DNA of 64,000 nt from Telmatactis stephensoni (taxonomy: Eukaryota; Cnidaria; Anthozoa; Actiniaria; Isophelliidae): the NCBI GenBank assembly GCA_029948255.1, contig JALIZF010001800.1, forward strand, positions 620,001 to 684,000. The letters run 5' to 3'. This document shows positions 21,126 to 34,300 of the stretch, piece by piece. Both the position numbers and the translations under genes were made by a program. The notes beneath the pieces were generated by a model that was not told the DNA's origin, did no database searches, and worked only from the letters and a program-made list of their open reading frames with translations. Every line of letters starts with the position of its first letter. Position 1 is the first letter of the stretch.

Positions 21126-22625
21126 GACATTGTACAGCTTTAAGAGAAGTTACAAAAGTTAAGGCCTCACAAGGTCACAATTGTCCATGGCTGAATACAG
21201 ATATTAAACGACTGACTGATGAGACAATAGGAATATTTTCTTCAGAAGGCGCGAAAAACAGGTTGCCCTGGCTTGGACTGGGAAAGTTATTGATGTTATA
21301 GAAACTGTGTTGCCAATGCAATTAAAAAGAGAAAAAAGAGAACTATAAACGACGCTTAATCGAGGAAAATGCAAGTGATGTCAACACATTCTCGAGAACA
21401 ATTAAAAAGATCTTGCCAGCTGAAAATAACGAACTTTCATCAGTTGTAAAGATTGGGAATAATTTGTCCTGCGATAAACACTTGATTGCTAATTATTTTG
21501 ATAAATATGTTTTGGTGCTGCAGTACGTTTTCTTGATTGCCGATAGGTCATTCTGTAGCTCAGATTGCTACTAGCGTGTTACGTTCATCGCAGTCTTGTG
21601 GCTCTACGTTTCAGCTTAGTGCAGTTTCTGAAAGTCTTGTTCTGTCGCTAATTCGTGGATTTTAATCTAGGGAGGCTGTTGGTTTTGATAACATTCCTCC
21701 TCATTTACTCAAGGATACTGCGGACATTGTTGTCGAACCCATTAGAGCAATAATTATTATCAAAGCTTCTCTGCAACAACTTGCTGCAGAAGTAAAGTTC
21801 CTGATGATTAAATGGCTGTTTATGTGATTCCTTTATTTCAAAAAGGAAAACCGGAGGACATCGGTAACTACCTACCCATATGCATTGTTCCGGTAGTATC
21901 CAAGCTGTTTGAAAGAGTAGTTCACATCAGAGTTAATTAACTCTGTTCTGAATTCTGATGATGACCACCAGGTCGAAAACGTTCAAAAAAATCATGAAAA
22001 ACCTTTTAGCCATTTATTGTATGTTGTAAATAACTCTGTTCACATTCAGTTGTATTTACAAGATCATCACAGACTTAATGATCCCATGTTAATGTGGTTT
22101 CATGAAACTGCACTCCACTGAATTCACGGCTTTATCATTTGCTGATTTCATAAGACGCAAGATCGATCTATTCCTTGGAATTCTCATATTCAGTATTTAT
22201 TATGAAGGGCTGGAAAGAGGCTAGGAATACTATCTCGTATTCGTAAAAATTTTAACATAGCATTATGCCAACACTATATATTTATTAGACTGATTCCATA
22301 AGTCGGTCCCAGTTCGCTCTCTGACGAATTTTTTTTCGCTCACGGGTCCGTCGGATCCGTGAGCGAAAAATAACTCGTCAGGGAGCGAACTGGGACCGAC
22401 TTATGGAATCAGTCTATATATTTATCTTTTATCCCAGTCATTGAGTGCTGTGATATTGTATGGAACTGTCGTGGAATGGGTGATAGTAATTCGTTGGAGA
22501 AACTTCAACGGCGGGCTGCTAGAATTGGTACAAGGATCAGTGAGAGTTACAAAGCATTTCACAAAGAAGGCGTGATGAACATTCTTATAAGCTTGTATGA
22601 AGTGTATTAAAGAACGTTGCCCTCA
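21126..22625 (+). pseudogene. Decayed LINE reverse transcriptase, downstream of copy 2
   Basis: The counterpart of the LINE remnant after copy 1, with the same RT phrases in broken frames (VIPLFQKGKPEDI near 21,820; NSLEKLQRRAARI near 22,490). A hairpin MITE (22,286-22,416) interrupts it. Alignment to copy 1 ends near 22,625, before the LINE 3' tail, so the duplication breakpoint falls inside the LINE. Confidence 0.6.
22286..22416. mobile_element. Near-perfect hairpin MITE with 9-bp target duplication, only in copy 2
   Basis: 131 bases that fold back almost completely. The ends are TAGACTGATTCCATAAG and its complement, with only a few mismatches up to the centre GTCCGTCGGATCC. It is flanked by TATATTTAT at 22,277-22,285 and 22,417-22,425. 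A 9-base target duplication is typical of Mutator-like (MULE) elements. Copy 1 lacks it at the same site. Confidence 0.8.
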
Positions 22626-22991
22626 GTATTTTAAGGTGGCCCGCGGGTATTTATTGTATGTGGGGTAGGCTCGATTTTGAGCGGGTAAATAACAACCGAT
22701 TTCTGATATTTTTGGTACGCAAAATAAGACATAAATAGAGGAGAAATTTTGTTCTTATTTTTTATAATGTCTTCAAGCAATTCAGGGTTTACTGTGAGCG
22801 AGCTAGAATAAATTAAAATATTTTGGATAGAAATTGTACAGTTGATCATTATAAATTTTAACTTCAAAACATTAGTTCCTTGTGTTTACCCTAACTCTTT
22901 TAACAATACAGAAATATTTCTATAGAAATACTGCCGTTAGAAAGCTTTTGGATAAATACACCTTCGATAAGTAAATCGAAAAGATCGAATA

Positions 22992-23213
22992 GGAGTAAAT
23001 TTCGGTTCACCGACGACTTTCGATTTAGTCTACGATGGGTACCGAGCATGCGCTCGAGAGATTAGCTGGCAGAACCCGCCGGTGGCTATGCCCGCCAAGT
23101 AATTAAGGTCAGTGATCATGGAAATAAACCTGTGGCTTTATATCAGCCTCCTCGCCATTGATTATTTTTCTTTGTTATTTGCTTCCTGTTTGTTTACCGA
23201 TGTATGTACTATT
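22992..23213. repeat. Third, diverged fragment of the duplicated upstream flank
   Basis: Aligns with about 706-1,012 and 12,546-12,845 with many substitutions and deletions (shared phrases GATGGGTACC, GCATGCGCTC, CTATGCCCGCCAAGTAATTA). It suggests an older, mostly lost unit of the same array, or a dispersed repeat contained in the unit. Confidence 0.65.
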
Positions 23214-23318
23214 CGCAATACCCCAAAACAGAGTACGCAATCAAATTAATAATAATAATAATAACGTATTTATAAAGCGCAAATACAAATCTGTTCTAAG
23301 CACTAATAAAAAGTACTA

Positions 23319-23640
23319 AATTAAGAGATAATTCGGTTCATCAAATTCCTCGGAGCGGTGGCGCTGCAATGTCGATTGCGGTCTCTTGGGATATTCTGGG
23401 ATGAGTGTATATTCGTCTAAGACTTCTAAGAAACTCTGCTCATTCACAAGATCTATCAGTGCCGACGAAGGAGGTGGACGGTCCACCCACCCGCCCCAGT
23501 CACTGGCAAATTCGTGGCCGCTCTTCTTCAATAAATTCGCCACCTCCTTTGGAAGCGCTTCGATCAACTTTGCCCCATCTTTTATAACATAATGAGTACG
23601 AGTTGAAGGTGTTATGTAATATAGTTTGCTGGCTGTTATG
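23319..23640 (-). CDS. Unassigned open frame, possibly an exon or gene remnant
   Basis: The minus strand is open for about 105 codons, ending in EEFDEPNYLLI and a stop at 23,319. It includes HYVIKDGAKLIEALPKEV and FASDWGGWVDRPPP. The composition is protein-like rather than repeat-like. The first ATG gives 83 residues (start 23,567). No domain is recognised. The frame abuts AT-rich repeat sequence (AATAAT, then TTTATAAAGCGC) on its downstream side, as transposon 3' ends often do. It could be the tail of a decayed element. Confidence 0.3.
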
Positions 23641-24050
23641 AAATGCGATTATGAATAATTTTTGATGAAGGCTTAATAATATGACATCAATTACAGAACT
23701 CTAAAAGGCTAATTTATATGATACAATCTTTGCTGTAAGCGCTTACAACCCTACAACTTGCTTACAACTGTTGCGTTCGACAAGAAGAAAAGGTTGTAAG
23801 ATTTTACAACAGTCGTAAGTCATGTTCTCACCGCATTTTTTTCGTCTTCTGTGCATTTATTATAACATTTCAACCAATCAGAGCGCGCATAATATCTAAT
23901 GACGTCCATCTATGCCTGTTCTATAATCACACGGTTGACACCGGGAATTTGCATAATATAGCAATTTCTATATAAGAAATGAAAAACCAAAAAAGGAAAA
24001 ATAAATGGACACTTCTCTGTGAGCAGGCTTTGGGAAGTAGGGAACAGGCT

Positions 24051-24495
24051 CGGGGGGGGGGGGGGGGGGACTCCTTTAAAGGGTCGGGTATGCCCGTCGT
24101 ATCTCTTAGGGATATGAAAATCAGCGATTGTGTTAAAATTGAAGTTTAGAGTTTTAGCATTTCCTGGTATCTTTTATGGGCTCATACATCGCTCATCTTG
24201 TTCTCAAATGGAAGAAAGCGTGTCGACCATCCAATTTTGTGTTCATAACGAGAAAATTATTTGGGAAAACACCGCCATGTACATTCAAGTACCAAGTGCA
24301 AAATAAATGTTTTGTTGTTGTTGTTGTTGTAATTTTGTAATAATGTTCATTAGCTTGTTATCGCTGGTATCTCTTAGGGGTTAAAAATCGTCCAGCCACG
24401 CCCTTTTTTTAAGACTTCCGGTATCTTTTTGGGGTATTTTGAAAATTTCCGATGATCATACCCGATCCTTTTACAATGGAGTCCCTCCCCCCGGC
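24051..24495. mobile_element. GGGGGGGACTCC-ended element with both inverted ends
   Basis: A G run plus ACTCCTTTAAAGGGTCGGG at the left is mirrored by GGATCC-like CCCGATCCTTTTACAATGGA plus a C run at the right. The interior shares AGATACC phrases with 1,659-2,040. A short TTG microsatellite lies inside. Confidence 0.65.
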
Positions 24496-24647
24496 CGGGG
24501 AACAGGGACTGGAGACGGGGACTTGAAAACTGTGGAGATGGGGGCTTGGGGAGACTGTGGAATGAGGGCTTTTTTGGAGGGGAATATAGCTCCCCATTTT
24601 CTGCTCCACCTATTCAGATGTTCTGTTTGCAAACATTTTCAACTGGG

Positions 24648-24740
24648 TAGAGTGATCGCACTTAACCCTTCCATTGTTTAATAATGCTATTTTGGATTAT
24701 TTAGCTAGTACAATTTCGCGGATTAAGTGTGATCACTCTA
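24648..24740. mobile_element. Small MITE with TAGAGTGATC termini
   Basis: TAGAGTGATCGCACTTAA at the left is inverted at the right as TTAAGTGTGATCACTCTA. The left end resembles the TTAGAGTGCT family at 42,577. Confidence 0.7.
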
Positions 24741-25323
24741 GTGTACTTTATTTTCAAATGCTAGCCCCTCACTTTCCAAGGTGCAGTGTGGTTCCTGGGA
24801 AAGGGAAAGTGATGGGTATGTTACAGGAGAGGGGAGATAGATCCTTGATCCTTTTCCATCCCCAACTCCTTGCCTTCCCACATGAAAGCTTCCTCATAGG
24901 CTAGAGGGACATGCGTAAGCTTAGAAACAACCACTTCTCATCAAAATTTGAGGTAGTATTTTTTGTAGCAATTCTCTTGTGAGACAAGATTTTTTATAGT
25001 ATCACTTTTAATATTCAATCAGTGAACTTCAATTTCATTGAAAAGTGCTTGATGTGTGAAGTGCTATAAAGACCTTTAGCCAATAAAAATCTATTTCTTG
25101 TAAAAGTGAGTTGTATAACAAAACATTTTAACTATTATAGTACTTCATGCACTTTGATTCACTCTGTATATATACACACACCCTTTTCATCCATTGAACA
25201 ATCCTCAACAGCTCACACTTCAAATACTGGAGGACATAAAACAATATCTTCATGTAAAATAATCCAACAAAGGTAGAATAGAAAGATACAGAATTGTTTA
25301 CTTGAAGCTAATTCTAGTCATGT

Positions 25324-25747
25324 CAATAGGCCATATGCACTAACAGGCCACATGACCCTATCTCCCCTAAATCAAAATGGCACCGTCAAAATGAACACCA
25401 GAAATAGAAAGAGCACCTCCATATTGGTAAAAGTGCAAAGTTTCAGCTCATAAGATGCAATACAGAAGAAATGACAGTAAATTTAAGATGTGATATTTTC
25501 TTAAGATTTGTTTGGAAAAACATGTTGGATGGCAAGCTCGTGCCATCCAATTATTATGCATTTTTTCGAACAAATCTTAAGAAAATATTCAATCTTAAAT
25601 TTACTGTTGTTTTTCCTCTTATTCATCTTACAAACTGAAACTTTGCACTTTTACTAATATCGAAGTGCTCTTTCTATTTCTGACAGTACTGCTTGATTTA
25701 GGGGAGATAGGGTCACGTGACCTGTTAGTGCATGTGGCATATTGTAG
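25324..25747. repeat. Long inverted repeat (arms of about 190 bp)
   Basis: The left arm (from about 25,324 to 25,520) and right arm (from about 25,555 to 25,747) are inverted with scattered mismatches. Examples are CCCTATCTCCCCTAAATCA against its complement, and TTTTCTTAAGATTTGTT near the centre. There is no coding capacity. Probably a foldback or MITE element. Confidence 0.75.
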
Positions 25748-27588
25748 TGTCAGCAAATTCTGTTTCCCCAAAGTAAAATTCTGCCTGCACACTAAGTGTG
25801 CAATTGTACATTTTATTGAAAACTAATTCTAACATGTGCAAATCAAGTTCTGCAACCACACTTGAGAAAAACTCAAAATGACAAACAGTATTTTGTAGCA
25901 ACAGTATTTCCAGTACATACCTATTTGCACAAACACTTCAAAACATTGAAGCCGAGAATGAAATGAACATTGGGGAATCTGTTGATTAGATGATTTTGAA
26001 GAAGAGTGTGCATGTGAACGTTTCAAACAGTGACTGAGACAAATTCTTCGTATTCAAACACTATTATATGGAGAATAATTTGTTGATAAACTAATGAAAA
26101 TCCATATGCATGTGTATTACTAGAGCCATTTTGGCCTTGACCTCTAGATTCATTGATGTTGAAAGGCTCAATGTTTGTGCAAATAAGTATAATTTGTCTT
26201 TGTTTATATTTGAATTATGCAGAAGCTACAATTAGCTGTATTTCATGAGTTAAGTGAAACCACTGTAGTTTCAGAAGAGTGATTGTAAATTTATAAATTA
26301 TATACACTACACTGTAATTAAAAAAAAATCAGATTTGGTAGAAATGAACAATAAATGATAAAAACGTTTTAACTCCACCCATGAAACAGACTTTAGACAA
26401 ATACACATTAGACGTTATTTCCATTGCTTTTTAGTGTCTTTGACCAGTTCAGTGATTTTATTTAAACTGTGAAAATTTCTGTCATTCTACTCTGACCACA
26501 TTCACTGGAGTTTGTTAGCCAATCATATCATGAATTGAAAACAATAGAATTGAATTAATCAATAAGGCTGGACAAACACCATAATTGCAAACTTTTAAAA
26601 CAAAATGTTTCAGTATTAACTTCTGAAATAATCAGTGAGGGATTGTACTTTGTTGAAGTATCACAATTACAAGATTTTAAATGACCTTTCCATGACTATT
26701 TTCTATGCCCAAACTTTTGGGTTTTTTCCCAATACTCACCAAATTAGTCATCTTTTTCACAGCTTAAACAAAATCACTATATCACTCATTAACTACAGCA
26801 GTTTTTGTTTTACAGTTCAGTAAATTCACTCTAACACACGTGTACTACTCTCTTACATTGTTGCACACAAACATTTCAGCAGAGCTTTGGAGAACAATAT
26901 CAAATGATTTATGAAAAGATAAAGGATATAAATAATTCTCCACTTCTTTGTACAGAAATGTTTATGTCTAGCAACATTGCAACTAATGTTGGTTACTTTC
27001 CACTCATTGTATACATAATTATTAAGATTCAATATCCTAGCTAAAATTTGTAAGTATAAAATAAAACGAATTGAGGTAGGATGTCAAAACCTGACTGGTC
27101 AATTGCAAAATTGCAACATATCTAACTAAGGTAACAGTAACATTTTCCCTCTGTCTAACTAATCTAAATTCTCCATAGCACATGGGAGGCTGAAATCACC
27201 TTTGAAAGGAGAATCTAAATAAAATTCCCATGCAAAATAATCCCTTTAACAAACAGTTTATTTTACTAGTCCAGTTGATAAAAGTAACAATCTGCATCAC
27301 AAGGTAAGCTTTTGGTAAGTGGTTTGTGTTTGATAAGTAGTACATTAGGTTACAGACCTTAGTAACAGTAATGCATGGTCAGTAAGGTACATTAAATTGA
27401 GTATAAGAATAAAAGCTTCTAACTAATAGTGCAAAAAGGCACTTAACAATGGGAAATGATTTAATTGTACTATTTAGTAATTTATATACAATTTAATGCT
27501 GATATTGAATGCAGTCTAACAGTAAGGAAGGCATTGAGCAGTAAGCAACACATGAAATCAGTTATCCAATCACAGCAAAAAAAGCATC

Positions 27589-27742
27589 AATTCCCAGCCT
27601 GGGTCAAACATGGGGCTCCCCTGGGTCTAACTAGGGGATCCTTGGAAATCTGTTCAATTTTAAAAGTTTGGGTATTACAGATTCCCCAAGTAGAATAGAA
27701 CAGATTCCCAGTTTAGACCCAGGGAAGCCCCAAGTTGGGAAT
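27589..27742. repeat. Inverted repeat around TGGGGCTTCCCTGGGTCTAA
   Basis: The left phrase GGGGCTCCCCTGGGTCTAAC and the right phrase TTAGACCCAGGGAAGCCCC are inverted, and GAATCTGT motifs pair inside. A small non-autonomous element is likely. Confidence 0.6.
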
Positions 27743-28335
27743 CAACATTTTTTTTCCTGTGAACTTACTAACCACTTCCTGCATGATAGAGATTGTTCCA
27801 ATAGTTCTTCTATTCATGATATAAAACTAAAAAGTTCTTACTGTGCAACAACTGCATTTGCATTATTACGATTGCAGGGATCATTTCACAAATGCAATTG
27901 AGACTACAGTAATACATGCAAATTGCAATACAGTTGATCAACACAACCACAATTTACAAGTTACTGGAAGTTTGTTTGCCAACAAATGCAATTGTAGCTG
28001 AAGTAGACAATTTTGTTTTTGCCCTAAAGTACTTGCGGTAAATAAACACAAGTTACACCAATTGCATTTTGCATTCTTTTGTGATGCAACAGCAGCTAAA
28101 ACATTTTTAATGCAATTGAGGCATCTGTAATAGTGAAAAAACTGTTTGACCACACTGTAAATTAGTGCATAAGAACAAGAACTTTGTTTTATCATTGAAA
28201 ACTTGATTGCTTGGGTTCCTTTCCCCACATGCAAAACTTGAATTGCACAATATAGCTATTCATTACATACACTACACTAGAAGCTAACAGTATTGAAAAC
28301 TATTCACAATTTAAAATAAAATCTGTATAAAAATC

Positions 28336-31300
28336 TTAACTGATTCCTTTATAACTTGTAAATGTGGTACTAGTAAATCCTTGTTGTGATGACATTGGGC
28401 GTGGTCCCATCATCCCCACAGATTGCGCTGACCCAAACATTGACATATTACTTACTGGTGTAGTTCTAATACCGCCAGACATTTGCGGCATCATTGGGCT
28501 TACACGACCCTGATTAGACATCATTCCCATATTACTAGGTTGATTCATATAGTTCATTTGTCCTGGATTACTCATTTGCATGGATCCCAAGCTATAGGGT
28601 ACTTGTTGAGGTGAATTGTAAGGTGTTGGAGAAGGTTTTTGTTGTGTCAAGAGAAGCTGGTTCATGCTGGGTTGTTGTGGTTTATCACGATTTAATGTGG
28701 GAATTAAACTGTCCAGGCTTATGTCTACTTGACTGTTTGACCACATGGTAGGTTTATTTGCAGTGCTTCCTGGTTTCTATATGACAAAAAACGGAAAGGA
28801 AAAAGTTTATAATCAAAACTCATTTGGTTAAGGTAAAAATTTTAACATTAATTTAATGTTAGGCACTACAGTGCCGTAGTGAGGGGGCACCAGGGGGGCG
28901 ATTGTCCCCCCTAAAATTTTGGACTTGAGCCTTCATCTGAAGGATGATGTCAATGACATCACTTTAAAGTTTTACTTTAATTTAATTCACAATATTCAAA
29001 TGTTATCTCAAGTATACTCTGCACTTGGATGAAGTTTGTTTTTGTTTCTCAATACTGGACAAATTCCCATGTGCTTTTGTCCCAAACATTCTTGGAGAAA
29101 TTAGGAAATTAGCATATTTTGGCGGGAACTGGACCTTTTAAATTTAATCTTTTCACTGACTGCTCCTCTCATGTTTCTCTATTTCAGCTCAAATAGGAGA
29201 GCACTGTCTTGCTTTGTAATGCAACTTGTTTGACTCAGTGCTATATTACCAATGGTGGAAATAATGGCATATCTCATATTACCGCCGTTTTCGATGAAAC
29301 GTGACTACCTAGACATCAACATTGTAGTCTGCACTTTGCATTACATGGCCATCAATCATTCTCGAAAGACTCAAACTCCACTGAATTAAACCTTTCCTAA
29401 CTTCCAAAATTCAAAAAAGCATATTTTAATTTTTTGCAATTGATAGCAATCGATGTATCTTGTAAAATGTGCATTTATTGAGAGGTAAAGAATATTGACA
29501 TATGTCTAATGCAAAGTGCAATCTACAATGTTGTCTAGGTAGTTGCATTTCATTGAAAACAGCGGTAAAATATCAATAAAGTAAATCCAATGTGTCTTTA
29601 CCTCTGTTGAAGGTTTATTTAAAGCTGTATTATTTGCTGTCATCACAGTATTACTAGCGTTCAATCCACTAAAAGATTGCTGTGGCATTCCTTGCTGTGG
29701 CATTCCTTGCTGTGGCATTCCTTGCTGCATCATAGAGGCATTCATTTGCTGTGGTAGCATGCCCATATTGGTTTGCATTCCCATTGGTTGCGGTTGCATC
29801 ATAGGCATTCCTAATTGTGTGGATGGCATTCCCATGGCCATAGGTGCAACGGTTGGCATGCTCATCATGCTATTTTGTACTCCCATTGGTTGTGTTGAAT
29901 ATGATACAGATGACGAAGATGACATAGATGATGATGGATTGAGTGAAAGACCTATTAATTCTGCTGATGGAGCTGCCATGGAAGACACTACTGGTTGTGT
30001 TGAAAATGTTGTTGCTGTTGACTGAAATTGAAATATTAATTCCACACAAAGTTACATGTGAAACACTGTAAACGAATCAAACAACAACAACAACATCATC
30101 ATCAACAACAACTACATGTACTATTGAAGGCTACCCATGAAAATTGCCAAAGTGACTTTTTATGTAGACATTTGACAAGAAAAGACCAGAAATATCATGC
30201 TAGAATCTTTTGAGAAAACTTGATAATAAATTAGTATTCACTTGAGCCAGTCTCATGGGCACATGTGTAAATCAAAATACCATGGGCACATAGAAATATT
30301 TCAGGAATGTGTTTGTTGTTTTTAGCCAATCCAGCCCAGCCAATCAGAAATGGTTTTCTAACCACAAAGATAAAGATCAAGTTCCTGATTGGTCAAAAAA
30401 TATTCCCAAAATACTTCTTTTGTTTTTGTTTTGAATAGATCACGATTACTTCGGTTTTCGGTATTCTGCAAACTCTGACTTGACAAATGCCAAATGCTAA
30501 TTTGCATTTTTGCTTCTGTCAATCAAAAGTAAAAATCACTAATGTGGAGACCTTTTAACACCAAAATGATAGTGTAGCGAATGTATATCGTCTAAAGATC
30601 TTACTAACCCTTGGTCATTTGGTAGGATTTTAGAAACTTTTAGTATTGATTTTTTGATGTTTTGTTGAGGTGGGCGGAAGTGAATAACCAAATTGCAATG
30701 GACATTTTGAAGGCCAGAGTTCAAAGAATACTGAAAACCACAGTAAGAGTACAATTTATACTTTGCACTGTTCCATATCTATTAATAACAGCAAATAATT
30801 CTTGTCACTAAATACCTGCTGCTTTTGAGTTTCACTAGAGTGGAAATCGGCAAAGAAATCATCATCAGAAACACTATTTTGCACTGCTGGAGCTGTGGTT
30901 GGCTGAAATGATGCAAAGTCGCCAAAACCAGGGGATGAAGAAACTGAAGCACAAAATAAAAGGAAATTAATGGACTCTGCAAACCAACTGAATTACCACT
31001 ATTTCCAGAAAGTCTCAACTAGGAATAGATTCATAGTCTACAATGTTCAAAGTCTCACAAATAAACAGATTTTTCAGCACTGACGTCATGAAACTCCACC
31101 TATTTTGTGACTGTCTGAATATTAGTTGGATATAGGGTAGCCTATTATTGCCCTATATCAAGACGAGGCTTGTCTGAAACAGCACACAATAATATGCAGA
31201 TGGAGGTAACACTATAAAACAAATCTTTACACTTTGGTACAACCAAATACAAGGTTTGAAAAAATAGTGAGCCCTACAAGTACAAGTAAGGATATTAGTT

Positions 31301-34300
31301 TTGTTAACGGGATTTAAAAGAACTTGGTTATGTGTAAAAAGGTGGAAGACCTAGCTGACAGCTGCTCAAGATGGATACACATCCTTGGGAACTGTGAAGC
31401 CAAAGAGAAGAGCACTGCAATGTTGCAATCAATTGCTATGGCTGAGGCAAGGCATACATGCATTCATTATGGCAGACTGCCATTCTCATAATGACCAGTT
31501 TAGCCACTAAATGACCACCCACACTCGAGCACTTCCATCCCCTAAAGTGCAATTTTGTTGGTCAATATCAGCTGAATAATAAGCCCAAAATAACCACAAA
31601 ATGGCCACACTCGAGCACTTTCATCTCCTAAGTGCAATTTTGTTGGTCAATATCAGCTGAATAATACGCCAACACTAACAACAACATTGCATAAAACATG
31701 TCCACTATGGAAGTCACTGGAGTGTTTTATCTTCTTTAATCAAGACTAATGTCACAACATTTGAGCTTTCAAACATCTGTCTTTCCGATAATAATTTCAA
31801 CTTTTTTTCTCTGCATTGCATTCCTTAAAGGAATGCAAACTAAAAGGTTGAAGTTTTTATCAGAACCAAAGATGTTTTTCTGTTATCTATAATTAAACTC
31901 ATCGGCAAGGACGTCAATGAAGGAGTTGACGTGATTTCAGGGACGGAAAATTCCGCAGACGCCAAACTATTGCGAGTAAAATGGCTCATTATCACTCGAG
32001 ACCAAGACGAACCAAGAACACAGGAAACCAATGGACCCAAGGCTAAGGAACAAAGGCTAATTCAAACACAAAAACAGCAGTACTCAAGCAGCACTATCCC
32101 CAGCAGCAGCAAGCACATGGGCTGGCCCTGTAGCAAGGGGGAGGGTACCCCGCAGCAGCAGCAGCAGACCGCTGACCTTTGCCTTTGCCTACATTACATT
32201 TAACCACATGATAACACAATGTCCTCACCATTACTAAAGTCAGCAAATCCACTATCATTAGCTGCAGTTGTCGCTGTTGATTGAAAATCTCCAAATGGAT
32301 CACCAGCAGGTACAGGATCACTTCTTGTAGGTGACAGCTTAGACTTGGGTGGAGACTCAGCAAAAAAGTCAAAGAATTCTTTTGAAGAAGAGCTCTGAGT
32401 GTTTGATGTCATTGAAGTTGTACTACTCACTAAGGGTTTATCGGGTATTGCAGAACTCTCTGTTGCAATGCCTGTATAATGGGTAGCCGCTCCTAAATCT
32501 AGCTTTCTTGTCTGACCAGATTTGAATATATTTTTTGAAGTGTTTACATCACCATTTGGTTCTGATTCTTTATCTTTTTCTTCTGAGGCTTCTTCTCCTT
32601 CCTCATCTTCACTGAATGAACAAAGCAACCATTAGATGCAAGAAACAGTCTTTTTATTTTTATATTTATAAAAGCTAATGGTCTTGGGCATTTGTGTGCA
32701 TCACTTTTGCCGATGTTTTTCATGTGCACACTTTGACTGGGCCGCTTGCCAAGTAGACTAGAGACCTTAAGATTGACGTTTACGGCAAACCGCTAACGAC
32801 AAACAGCAAAAATTGACTTTGCTTTTGATCTTATATTTTACTCTAATCCTTAAATCAATGCAACAAGCAAAATAAAAACAAATCTCTTAACGACAGAAAA
32901 TACAAATAATTTTACTTAAGTGAAAAAACGGCTGAGGACAGACGGCTAAATTTTACCGTTTGGCGGTTGCTGTTCACCGCAAACGTCAATCTTAAGGTCT
33001 CTACTGGCTCGCACCTTGATTTTTGTGCAGGGAGGAAAGAAACACATCAAACGAACTTACTTCACATGTGGTTCATCCAAAAACTGAACCACTGTGCTAA
33101 AATATTGTTAGTATCTTTACTATGATTTTACTTTGGTAAATACTAAGACATTAGTTGTGGCTCAAAATAGCAATGTTAAGTTACAGCGATTTTTTACATT
33201 ATGTGAACTCTGACCTTCAAACAGTCTGTTGGATTTCACTTCTAGATCTGTTGATTAAGACCAAGAAAGCACAAAACACTAATAAAGATACCTAAAACCA
33301 ACTAAATAATGAAATATAATCTTCAGATGATCCATAACAGCTAAAGATAATTTTGCCATCAGTAGTTCTTTGTACCGATGTTTTTGATTGACGCAAATAA
33401 TCACGTTCCAACAAACTGTTTCGATACCAAGTTTGCACAATATCAAAACTTGCTGTAAAACAGACTAAAAAAGGGACTACTATTTCTTATTACAAACCTG
33501 TCTTTGAACTCTCCTCCAAATGAGCCAGCCCTTTCTCGCCATTCCCTATACTTGCTTTTCTTGGTTGTTTTGCTGTTGAATTCATCAAATGAATCTTGCT
33601 GGCAGGCTTCAGGGTCGTATCTGTCAGCTACATAAAATCATTTAATCAGTAGAACATCCTTGGTTCAGAAGCTTCTGTCAGTTCAAGAGGAACCCATGGA
33701 AAGGTCTCAAGTGACAATTTTTCAAGAGGTCTCAAATGTTCTAAAATGACATCTTGGACTTTTCTATACCAAAATCTCAATGCCTGAACTTCAACAAGTC
33801 ATTCACAATTGTAGGCTATTGTTATGGACAACTCCTCTCTTATATCGACACGTCATTTTTTTTGGACTAATAGATCATCAATATTGGACATTTGACAATT
33901 ACCAAAATAATGTTAATTTTCTATTCTTTCAAGAAGGAACGCTGCATTTCTTGATAAGAGATGGTATATTAAGGTTAGCAAAAAACAGGGTAGGTTTCAC
34001 ATGAATGGGAAAACGATATGGCATGGCAAGGCAAGGTTACAACAGGAATTTCAAATGTTCTATATAAATTGCAGCACCAACACAATTGTGATACAGTACA
34101 GTTTCCCACTCATACGAAAAATACTCTACCATGGAGCCATAACAGTAGACGTTGTTCTTATGTAATCAAAGACTTTCGAAATATCATATGACTGTTAGGG
34201 ATACTGAATGAATACCAGTATATTTCACCCAAAATGTGTACAAATACACAAAAATAGTAAAAACAAAAGGTCGATTATAGTGATTGCCCAGCTCTTTAGT

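Larger units (their letters stand above)
22626..28335. other. Intergenic stretch between the duplication and CLINT1
   Basis: No supported gene. It contains a diverged fragment of the duplicated upstream flank, an unassigned minus-strand frame, several inverted-repeat elements, and presumably the 3' UTR of CLINT1 at its right end. Confidence 0.6.

Noticed and set aside
31931..32203. 90-codon frame with Gln runs opposite CLINT1
   Set aside because: It lies in CLINT1 intron 7, next to a CAG repeat that creates the Gln run.
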